Shown one piece after another: positions 55,660 to 64,000 of a stretch of DNA of 64,000 nucleotides (within the stretch, counting starts at the first letter, position 1; every line of letters begins with the position of its first letter). Origin of the DNA: Symsagittifera roscoffensis (lineage: Eukaryota > Xenacoelomorpha > Acoela > Convolutidae); the NCBI RefSeq assembly GCF_963678635.1, contig NC_087067.1, forward strand, positions 47,108,001-47,172,000. The letters are read 5' to 3'. The position numbers and the translations under genes were made by a program. A model generated the notes under the pieces. The model was not told the origin of the DNA. It was given only the letters and a program-made list of their open reading frames with translations, and ran no database searches.

Positions 55660-56402
55660 CGAAATGACTTCTTGATCGAATATTTTTTGTTGTTTGGGGC
55701 AATTTTCAAGTGTGGTCGGATTATTTATTGGTTTTTTGACAAGTGGGTTGAGTTTTGTGAAAAATTGTTGGGGGCAATTTTTATGGTGATCGGGAGGTCT
55801 TCTTTGTCTTTATTTTCATTTGTCAAATGATCTGGGGTATTTTTGAGATTTTTATACTTTAGGCTAATTAAAATGGTCGTTCTTTTACTTTAGGCTAATT
55901 TAACATATTTGTTTGGGGGGTATTTGAGGGCTGAGTTGGGGAAATATTGTTGATCTTTGGTTTATTAGATAAGGGAGGGTTATGATATTATGGTGATATT
56001 TATTTTAGTTGTCAAGTTGGAGTGGTTTGCTTATTTTTGACCTGGAGGTCGTAAAGTTATAGTTATAGATATGCCTGGAGTTTAATATCGTTCGTCTAGT
56101 TGGTTTGTGTTAGAGTTAGAGAAGGTGACGGATTGGATGAATCCTATTGGCTAATTATGAACTAGAATCGCTGCGTGTTTGTCAGCATGTTATTTTGAAA
56201 AATGAAAATTCAAAATGTTTCAAAGGTCTAAGATTGTGAAATACAAAATTAAAGTTGTTTTTGAAATTCGACTTTCTTTAATATTTTAGATTGTGGGATG
56301 AATAATTTATAATTTTTACGTGGTTGATTTCTAAGTCGTGAAGACTCTCTATGTTCTGATTTGTCGATTTGTTCTTGGGGTATTATTTGTTCTGTCATTT
56401 TT
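55660..56402 (-). other. Spacer between integrase and the 3' gene block
   Basis: About 740 bases without a credible ORF on the coding strand. The sequence TACTTTAGGCTAATT occurs twice (about 55855 and 55889). It may hold the promoter or splice sites for a subgenomic or spliced env message. Confidence 0.4.
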
Positions 56403-57773
56403 CTATTTTTTCTTTCTTTTTGAGATGTATTTTGATCTAGATATTTTGTATTGTTTTTTTGTGGTGGTTGATTTTGTTATTTGGTTTTTGAGGTGAAAAT
56501 CTTTTTGTTCCTTTGTTGTATTTTCCGTATGTGGGTTATTTTGAATAACTTTTAAACCTGTAAAAGAATATAATTGAGTTAGTTCGCGGAGTGCGTATTC
56601 TTTTGGATAATAAGGTAATAGGTTATTTCGGTGTTGAACGATTTCTTTTTTGTCTGAGTCGGTGATTTTATATGTGACATCAGTGGGTTTTGCAATTATT
56701 TGGTATGGTCCTTTACGAAGGGGTTGTAATTTTTTAGAAATTCCTTTTTGAGTATTAAAATTGGGTATTAATACAAATGTTCCAATTTTAAAATCGGAGG
56801 CTGGTGTAAAGCGTGAATTTATTTGTTCATTAATGTTTCGCCTTTGTAACAACTTTTTTGTTACTTTTTGGTAAATTTCATTGTGTTTTTTATCTCTGTT
56901 TAAAATCCATTCGGTGTGTGTACCGGAGGCTAATTTAAGAATTTGTGGGTGATGAAAATGATCTTCATCGTGTGTATGTAAAGGTAGGTTATAACAAATT
57001 GAGTCTTTATTTGGTTGACAATAACCTTGTGCGTTTTTATGAGAGTTTGCTGTAAACATTATTGGTTTGCGTGGCTTTTGGTTAAAAACCATTTCATATG
57101 GTGACATTCCTAGAGTTGTCGTGATTTGTGAATTATATGCTAGGGGAAATAATTTTACATCTGCTGACCATTCAGTATATCTTGTATCATTTCCATTGAT
57201 GATACATCTAAGATATTCTTGTAGTGAACGGTTCATACCTTCGACTAAGCCGTTTGTCCAAGGTGCGTGAGATGTACGTGGTTTGTGTTTGATGTTATAT
57301 AGATGACATAGTGTGATAATTTCATTATTTATGAATTCTGTACCGTTATCTGTAACTAGAATTTCTGGTAGTCCAAATTTGGCTATCCAGTGTTCATAAA
57401 GCGTTGTGTAAGCGTAATAAGCGTTACAATGTGGTACTGGGTTAAGTGCTACATAATGTGTAAATGCGTCAACAATTACCATAATGTAGGAGTTTCCTTC
57501 GGATGAGGGTGAAATTGGTCCTTTTGTATCAAAGGAGATACGGTGGTTAAAGTACAAACTTTGTCCTTTAGAATCTTGATTTTGTGCTATTTGTTTTTGA
57601 TTTGGGTAAGGTTTATTTAGTTGGCATACTATACAGTTATTGCATAGTATTTTTATCCAAATTGGTGCATTTGGGAAATAAAAGTTTTGTATAAAATTTG
57701 AATATGTTTTCTCTGATCCAGAGTGTCCTTTAATATTTTGTGTATGTGAAATATTAAAAGCTATGAGAATCAT
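56403..57773 (-). CDS. Integrase of the Ty3/gypsy-type element
   Basis: 456 codons. The zinc-binding HHCC domain lies at about residues 10-55 (NISHTQN, KGHSG, then CNNCIVC). The catalytic core has Asp in ISFDTKGPIS (about 57530), Asp in VTDNGTEF (about 57345) and Glu in TNGLVEGMNRSL (about 57240), in the D-D35-E arrangement. A GPY-type module (LRKGPYQII) lies near 56710, followed by a basic tail. The enzyme joins the cDNA copy to host DNA in the nucleus. The frame is open throughout. The RNase H part lies upstream in another frame, so it is probably part of one pol polyprotein broken by indels. Confidence 0.9.
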   Translation of the reverse strand: MILIAFNISHTQNIKGHSGSEKTYSNFIQNFYFPNAPIWIKILCNNCIVCQLNKPYPNQKQIAQNQDSKGQSLYFNHRISFDTKGPISPSSEGNSYIMVIVDAFTHYVALNPVPHCNAYYAYTTLYEHWIAKFGLPEILVTDNGTEFINNEIITLCHLYNIKHKPRTSHAPWTNGLVEGMNRSLQEYLRCIINGNDTRYTEWSADVKLFPLAYNSQITTTLGMSPYEMVFNQKPRKPIMFTANSHKNAQGYCQPNKDSICYNLPLHTHDEDHFHHPQILKLASGTHTEWILNRDKKHNEIYQKVTKKLLQRRNINEQINSRFTPASDFKIGTFVLIPNFNTQKGISKKLQPLRKGPYQIIAKPTDVTYKITDSDKKEIVQHRNNLLPYYPKEYALRELTQLYSFTGLKVIQNNPHTENTTKEQKDFHLKNQITKSTTTKKQYKISRSKYISKRKKK

Positions 57774-57800
57774 ACTTAAAGGGAGACAGGGAACTGTAGA

Positions 57801-57986
57801 TTAATTTAATTTGTATTCTAGAAGGTCTGTGTTTTCATTAATTGTTGTATTATTAAATTTTCGAAAATATCGGAGGAGTGTTTTATTTCCTAAAATAGTT
57901 GTATCTGCCTTGACGGGTTTAGTTTTATATTTGTGCCATGATTTTAGTTGTCTAATTACTGGGTCAAGATTTTGGTATAGTTTCAA
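57801..57986 (-). CDS. Pol linker between RNase H and integrase (separate frame)
   Basis: 61 codons overlapping the RNase H frame end by 4 bases and closing just before the integrase frame. The peptide (QLKSWHKYKTKPVKADTTIL) has the style of the variable linker in front of the integrase zinc finger. It is most likely part of one polyprotein rather than a gene of its own. Confidence 0.5.
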   Translation of the reverse strand: MKLYQNLDPVIRQLKSWHKYKTKPVKADTTILGNKTLLRYFRKFNNTTINENTDLLEYKLN

Positions 57987-58945
57987 TGTTGAAATTGTAA
58001 TTGTTTCTGTTGGGGGGAAAAAATGTTTTCTATTTCTGATTTAGATAAGGGTATTGTATCAAGTGGGTCATGGAGGTCAAAAACTTGATTTATTGTGTAT
58101 TTTGAATCGTTTGTTTGTGGTCCTGATAAATTTATTTTATCAGTTAGGTTTTCTTTTTCAATTAGTGGAAAAAGGTCTTTTTTATGCGAGTGTTGTTTTA
58201 CTCTTTTTTGTTGGGTGTTATTTTTTATCCATTGTGAGTATGGAATTGGTTTAAAAGTTGATGTTCCAAGTAGATCAATTTCGTAGTGGTTATTTTGACA
58301 ATCTAAATAAAGTGGAAAGTGTTGTAGATTATTTATCTGTGATTGTTCAGCGTCAGTTTTTACTGCATATTTGCATTCTAGTCGGGGTGATGTTTCGTTT
58401 TTTGCAAGGTAGAATTTTATATTTTTAGGTATTTCAACTGTAGTTTTACGTGTAAGTAATTCAGGTGGTGTATTTCGACTTAATGTGTCTGGTAATGCAA
58501 GATTTTTTCCTGCTGTCCAAACTATATGTAAGTTTGGAAATTTCATTAGGATTAATTGAAATCTGTAAACTCGGTGATTTGGGTTGGATTTTTGTGTGAA
58601 GAGAAAAATGATTGGTTTGTGATCTGTGAATAGAACTGTTGGATGTTTTGATCCAAGTATCAGAAATTCATATTCTGTAAGTGTATAGATTATGGCTGTA
58701 CATTCTCTCATTAGGGTTGAGAGTCTTAGCTCTGCTTGAGTGAATAATCGAGAATTTGCTGATATAAGGTTCATTTTGTTTGTACCATTATGTGATTGTA
58801 ATAACGCTGCGCCGATGCCAAAGTTCGAAGCATCGCACATTGCGTAGAATGGTTGATTTGGATCTGGAATTGTATTCGAAATTTGTTCAGTTAGAAGTTT
58901 TTTTAATTTCTTCAAATCGTGCTTGATGTTCTGTATTCCATTCAA
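57983..58945 (-). CDS. RNase H domain of the pol polyprotein (frame-separated)
   Basis: 320 codons. FYAMCDASNFGIGAALLQ contains the first catalytic Asp of RT-associated RNase H. LRLSTLMRECTAIIYTL carries the Glu, VLFTDHKPIIFLF the second Asp, and LALPDTLSRN the last Asp. It cleaves RNA in RNA/DNA hybrids during reverse transcription. The frame starts in the connection region. The true upstream sequence is in different registers at about 58890 and 58970, so the RT and RNase H parts are separated by frame breaks here. Confidence 0.85.
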   Translation of the reverse strand: MNGIQNIKHDLKKLKKLLTEQISNTIPDPNQPFYAMCDASNFGIGAALLQSHNGTNKMNLISANSRLFTQAELRLSTLMRECTAIIYTLTEYEFLILGSKHPTVLFTDHKPIIFLFTQKSNPNHRVYRFQLILMKFPNLHIVWTAGKNLALPDTLSRNTPPELLTRKTTVEIPKNIKFYLAKNETSPRLECKYAVKTDAEQSQINNLQHFPLYLDCQNNHYEIDLLGTSTFKPIPYSQWIKNNTQQKRVKQHSHKKDLFPLIEKENLTDKINLSGPQTNDSKYTINQVFDLHDPLDTIPLSKSEIENIFSPQQKQLQFQH

Positions 58946-58968
58946 AATTGTTTTGCTGTCTAAGTATA

Positions 58969-61900
58969 TTATAAGAATGGTCTTAGATATAATTGCATTT
59001 TATAAACATATTTGCTTAAAAAGTTTAGCATTCCAAGGAATTCTTGGATTTTCTTTTTATTTGTCGGTGGTTGGAGTTTCTGAATAGCGTCAATGCGTGA
59101 TTTTAATGGGGTGATTGTTTTTCTTTCTATATTATGTCCTAAGAATTTTACTCGTGTTAAAAAGAAGTGTGATTTATCGGGGGCGGCCTTCAGATTTTCG
59201 TTCTGAAGTATTTGGTGATATTGTTCTAAAACATTGAACATTTCTTCTTTAGTCTGTGATTGCATAAAAACATCGTCTAAATAGGTGATTGCGTTTTTCT
59301 TGAGTATAAGTGGTCGAAAAATTTTGCTCATAAAAGCTGAAAATGCTGCTGGTCCTATGGATATTCCATAGAATAAGCGGTTGAATTCATACTGTTGGTT
59401 TCCAATAACAAATTGTGTTAAACGTCGCGATTGTTCATCTAATGGCATTTGATTGTATGCACTAGTCATATCTGCGGTTGTAAAGTATTTTCCGTTTATT
59501 TTTGTTAAAATAACTTGTATTGGTTCAATAGGCCAATTACACTTTGATTCATCTATGAGTGAGTTGAGGTATCTAGCGTCGAGAACGATTTTTAATGATT
59601 CTCCTTTGGCTAGAATGATAACAGGATTGATAAATGTGTTACCTTTTGGTTGTTCTTCTTTATTTACTGGTGATATAATGTTGTATTGTTCTAAAATGTC
59701 GAGTAATCTGTTCACTTTATCGTGTAAGTGAATTGGTACTTTACTTGCTCTTTGTTTTTTGAAAACTGCATCTGGTTTTAATGGGAGATGTAGTGATGAG
59801 CTGATTTTGCCAACATCAAATTTGGATGTTGCATAGACTGATGAATATTTGATTAGCTGTTTGGCTAATTTATCAAATTCGTCTTGTGTTATTTGTGAAT
59901 GTTGGAAGTTAAACATTGTTAAAAATTTCTGTTGATTCTCTGCGTAGTTACTTATGTTGAATGTAGGTTTGAAATATGGGGTTTTTGTGAAATAATCCGT
60001 ATTTCTTTTTTCGTTGCTTATTATATTATTTATGGATAATTCTTCATTAAGAATTGTGGATTGACAAATATCTAATAATTGGAGTATATTATTTACGCGA
60101 TATTCTTTTTCGTGTATTGGTGATATCGTAGCGTTGGTTTCGCAATAGCCTAAAAGTCCTAAAGGTAATGTTACTTGATAGGGTGTATTGTTGTATACAT
60201 GTAGAGATATAATATCTGAATTCGAGTTTTTCAAATATTTTATGGATGAGATTGTGATTTTGAAAAATTTATGGATAGGTTTGAATTCAAAATCTGACAT
60301 ATAGAGTTGTTGTTTGTTTTGTTTTTTATCATATTGGTGAACTTGTTTTATTGAAAAATTATATATGTTTCCTGATAGTGGTTTCAGGTGTTTTCTTTGT
60401 TGGTTATATATTGGATAAAATTTTGAAAAGAATGGTGGTTGTTTGTTTAATCTTTGGAAAAAGGTTAGGAATGTGTCTTTTGTTTTTGTGTATTTATCTT
60501 TGATTAGTATTTTACTGTTTAATATGTTGATTGTTGGTATATATTTAGAGATAAATGGTATTCCAATGATATTGTGTTTAATATCAGTGATATGGAATAT
60601 TTGTTTAAATGGTTTAGTTAAAATTTTATTTTGCTCCATTGTTCTTGTGGGGAGAAGAAATAATTGAATTTTTCCATAGTTTACCAATGTTGATCCTTGT
60701 GCTGTTGCTAGTTTACTGGAGGTTTCAAGAGGTGTTAGCTTTGGGTGTAAGGTTTTTATTTCATTCCATGTGGGAATGTTTATTATATTTGATTCTGCTC
60801 CTGAATCAATTAAAAAATCAATTTCAAGATCTGGTGGTTGAAATTCTTTGCTTCTTGGACTTTCTAAAAGAAATGGTATTGTCCAAATTTTTTCTTTGGG
60901 TTGTTCTTTTTGTATGTTTTGATAGATGTGATTTGTATTTAAGCATTTTGTCTTGTCATTCTCATTGGGTTGATTTGTAGTGTTAATTTCGTTTGTTTCT
61001 TGTGTTGTTTGTGTAGAATGGATGGGTTCAATATAATAATTGTGAAGGAGTTCTAATTGATTTTCATATATATGTGATGAAAAAGGTTGTTCATATATAA
61101 TAGGTTCGTAATCATTTTCAACTGCTATCATATTTATGGAGATAGTGTTTTCTGTATCACTTTCTGATTCTGATGATTCACAGTTTATTTGATTCAGTTG
61201 TAGTTCGTTATTTCCTGTGTCATCAATACCTGGAGGGTCTGACGTTGTTTCTGGGTTTGATTGTACTTGATTAATATTTCTTTGATGTTTAGGTGTACTA
61301 CTTCTGTGGCGATTGTTAGAATTATTATAATGGTTATTATTCCTGTGTGGTGATTGGGAATAATTTCTATAACGATTATTATAACTTGAATGTCGATTTT
61401 GTGAATTATTTCGTGATCTGTTTTGGTAATTATTGTTTGGTCTGTTATAGTTTGATCTATTATATGAGTTATTCCTTGATCGATTGTTCGGGTAATTCTG
61501 GTTTCGGTTGTTTGAATAACTTCTATTCCGATTATTGGAGTAGTTTTTATTTCTATTGTATGATGAATTTCGTGATTGATTGTTTGGATAGTAATTATTT
61601 CTTGAGTGGGAATTAGATCTAGAAACAAATCGTGTTGTATTTGATTTTGATCTGGAGTAGTTATTTCTACTATTTTGTCTATTGTAGTGATTTTGTGACG
61701 AATTTTGCGTATTTCTTCGTTCTGGCGATCTTCCTCTATAACTTGAGTTATGTGGTGATTGATTTCTCGTGTAGTTGGTATTGCTCGGTAGTGGTTTTCC
61801 TGAACTGTTGTTGCTGTATACATTTTTGTTTGGTAGATTTTGATCTTTCTTCATGTATTGATAGAATGATTTATTTGGTTCTTTATATTTTTGAGGTTTA

Positions 61901-64000
61901 TTTTGATTGTCTTGCTGTTTTTGTCTACATTCAGAAATACTATGTCCGTATCGTCGGCAATAATTACACCATTTTTTGAAAGATGGTTTGCCTTTAAAGT
62001 TTGGGTGTTTTTCGTAAATATTGAGTATTTCAGTGATTTTTTCAACGAGGTCTGTATCTGATTCCTGTATATTGTTGATACTTGTGGTATTTGTTTCGAT
62101 TCGGTTAACGTATTGTAATTTCAGATTTTCTGTTTCTTCGAGTTTCATTGTGATTTCTGCTTGTTCTAGTTTGTCTACTAGTTTTCGGAAATCTAAATCG
62201 GGCTCTCGAATTGAGGAGGGATGGGATGCTCTCTTTTTTATTGCTATTTTCCTTAATTGAGGTGTTAAGGTCATCATTAAGATTTCTGTCATTTTTGTGT
62301 TTTTATAGTCGTGTGTATTTAATGAATATGCTTTTCGAACTAGTGTTTTGATGCGTACTGCTAATTGTTTGATGGTTTCATTTGGTAATCTGCGAATTTC
62401 ATTACATAAAACTCTTTGTTGTTGTTTGTTTCTTTCGGAGTCAAACATTTTTGAAAATTCTTGTGTAAATCTCTTCCAATTTGATTTTATTTCTAGAGGC
62501 AATACTGAAAACCATTTTTGGGCTGCGCCGTCTAAAGTTGTTTGTATCAACGCTGTGCGTCGATGTATCCAGTTTTGATGTAGTGGCGTATTAATTGGTT
62601 CAGGTCCTATATTTAAAATCAAATTTGCTGTTACTGCATTTAAATAGTCTTCTACAGAATATTCAGGGTCTGTTCCTGTGAATACCAATAAAGGTTTATT
62701 TGATGTTATTGATGATCCACCCATAAGGTATGGATTCATTGTCATTTGTAATGATTTTGCTGCATTTGGCATTTGAGAAAAATTTGAAAGTTGATTTCTT
62801 GTTATTTCGTGTTGTTGAAGATAATATGGGAGTGGTATTTCATTTTGCATTTGCGTCGGTTGATACGAGTGTGTGATCATTGGGTTTTGTTGCTGAATTG
62901 GTTGAAAATATTGTGTATTAATTGGGTTTTGTTGCTGAATTGGTTGTTGATTTTGTGTATCTATCGGTTGCTGGGAAAAAATTCTATGATTTGTATGTGG
63001 TTTCTGTACTCCTTGTCCACGATATTCTTGATTATATGGTGCAAATATATCTGGTTGTAAAAAATCATCATCTGAGGATAAGTAATCCATTTGATAAGAT
63101 GTTTGTTTTTTATTTTTATTTTGTTGAAAAAATGGATAGTTTTCACTACGATCCTGTGAAGGATGTAAATTTGTTTGAAAATTTACTGAATTAGTTTGTG
63201 CTATTGGGTTATCCCAGTTTCGAGATCTTGTGTAATTATTAAAATTTTTTCGTGGGGGATAATTTGTTTTTGATGGATGTGTGTAATTATAATTATGTTC
63301 TGCAAAATTGTTTCTAGTGAACGTTTTACGTGTTTTTGACGGTATTGTCATGGGTCTATATGTCTGATAATCCATGTTTGAATATTTTGGGGCAACCGAA
63401 GGTTTAACGGTTGATTGTAAGGTTACCTGTGTTTGTGAAGGGTTTGTATTTCTTGGTGTTGTTAAATTTGGACGTATCGATGAAATGCTTTGTTGTGTAG
63501 TTGTTGTTTGTACGATTTCTTCATTTATGAAGTGTGATGGTGTCTGGATATCTTGCTGGGTGAGATTTCTAGTTCCATTGAGGTTTTCATTGTGTATGAT
63601 TGTGGAGTTTAAACTATTATTTTGCATATCAGGTAAAAATGTATTATAGTTTAATGGTGTTGCATCAATGGTTAATGGTATTACTCTTACATAATCTCTT
63701 ACATAAGATATCGTACTTATTGCTTGACTTGAGATTGATTGTGGGAAGTTTATGAATGCGGGATGAGACTATTCGGGGTCCCAAACATAGTCTGACTGTT
63801 CTGTGATGGCAGTATCATCGTTTGAGTTTTGAGGTCTAAAATTTTTTCTTGCTTGTGAAATTAAATCAATATTATGTGTGAAATAATCTATTATGAACCA
63901 TGCCAAGATTTTTTGTAAGTCGTGTTTTGTATGTTGTGAAACTTCATCTTTCGTGAAATTTTCTTTAATTATATTTAGAAAACTAGAGAGTAGTGTGATT
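58969..64000 (-). CDS. Gag-protease-RT polyprotein, 5' end outside the window, one in-frame TAG
   Basis: The frame from 63627 is open for 1552 codons to TAA 58969. The same frame continues upstream past TAG 63769-63771 to the window edge, so the N-terminus is missing. Domains in order: a Gln/Asn/Pro-rich N-terminal part; a capsid-like region with WIHRRTALIQTTLDGAAQKW (about 62540); a CCHC zinc knuckle CNYCRRYGHSISEC (about 61930-61970); a long Arg/Asn/Ser-rich low-complexity stretch (about 61260-61820); aspartic protease active site FLIDSGAESN (about 60800); and reverse transcriptase with FTTADMTSAYNQMPL (about 59460), then YLDD (about 59280). RT and zinc knuckle are of the Ty3/gypsy type. 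There is no stop between Gag and Pol, so this is a single fused frame. Confidence 0.92.
61260..61830 (-). repeat. Codon-level repeat: Arg/Asn/Ser/Tyr-rich stretch behind the Gag zinc knuckle
   Basis: The coding frame here consists of NRxxNNYxNRSRN-type units for about 180 residues. A second frame of the same strand (61194-61823) and one on the plus strand (61347-61616) also stay open because the repeat excludes stops in several frames; these are shadows. The stretch is probably disordered and RNA-binding. Confidence 0.7.

Larger units (their letters stand above)
47700..64000 (-). mobile_element. Env-bearing Ty3/gypsy-type LTR retroelement, 5' end outside the window
   Basis: On the minus strand the order is gag-protease-RT, RNase H, integrase, two membrane ORFs, an ATG-less frame, env-like, and one or two further ORFs. 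Integrase downstream of RNase H and a GPY module place it with Ty3/gypsy. The coding strand is rich in A and C (plus strand T/G-rich) from about 48.1 kb to the window end, a sharp change from the flanks. Four in-frame stops (63769, 55241, 53787, 50566) and frame breaks between RT and RNase H suggest a defective copy. The left border is taken at the LTR-like unit, and the right border is not in the window. Confidence 0.85.

Noticed and set aside
61194..61823. 209-codon ORF inside gag, second minus-strand frame
   Set aside because: It lies over the Arg/Asn-rich codon repeat and stays open only because the repeat lacks stops in that frame; the gag frame carries the knuckle and protease motifs on either side.

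Overview
The window looks like an AT-rich nematode nuclear genome, probably a Caenorhabditis-like rhabditid. The grounds are short introns ending in T-rich AG acceptors (TTTTCAG, TTTTTCAG), several ATGs a few bases behind such acceptors (as expected for spliced-leader genes), compact exons, and abundant MITEs, minisatellites and env-bearing retroelements. No rRNA, intact tRNA, CRISPR array or bacterial gene organisation is visible. Most of the sequence is repeats, decayed genes and gene fragments.

Layout. 1-9.15 kb: large tandem segmental duplication (two long copies and the start of a third). It carries an unrecognised gene and a small C2H2-like gene, broken differently in each copy, plus the 3' end of a minus-strand gene. 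9.15-19.6 kb: mostly non-coding repeats, a hAT-like MITE fragment, tRNA-like pieces and minisatellites. 19.6-22.8 kb: two minus-strand genes, a RING-finger gene and a KDM2/7-type JmjC gene. 22.8-31.3 kb: minisatellites, a decayed plus-strand gene of an unrecognised family, and a fossil retroelement integrase with acidic coding remnants. 31.6-33.9 kb: minus-strand SET-domain gene with seven in-frame stops. 34-48 kb: gene fragments, a 1.1-kb ClaI-site-rich inverted-repeat element, minisatellites, a recent 0.9-kb duplication carrying a membrane-protein last exon, a sulfotransferase exon, a complete hAT-like MITE with an 8-bp target duplication, and two 410-bp LTR-like units in opposite orientation.

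48.1-64 kb is one minus-strand Ty3/gypsy-type LTR retroelement whose 5' end lies beyond the window. In its own direction it encodes Gag (CCHC knuckle), protease, reverse transcriptase, RNase H and integrase (HHCC, DDE, GPY). Behind pol come two overlapping membrane ORFs, a 381-codon frame with no ATG, an env-like glycoprotein, and one or two further ORFs starting at an ATGA overlap with env. The element has at least four in-frame stops and frame breaks at the RT/RNase H junction, so this copy is probably defective. The 3' gene block is the most unusual content of the window.

All domain calls come from motif reading by eye. No alignment or database search was run, and exon boundaries are inferred from splice consensus.
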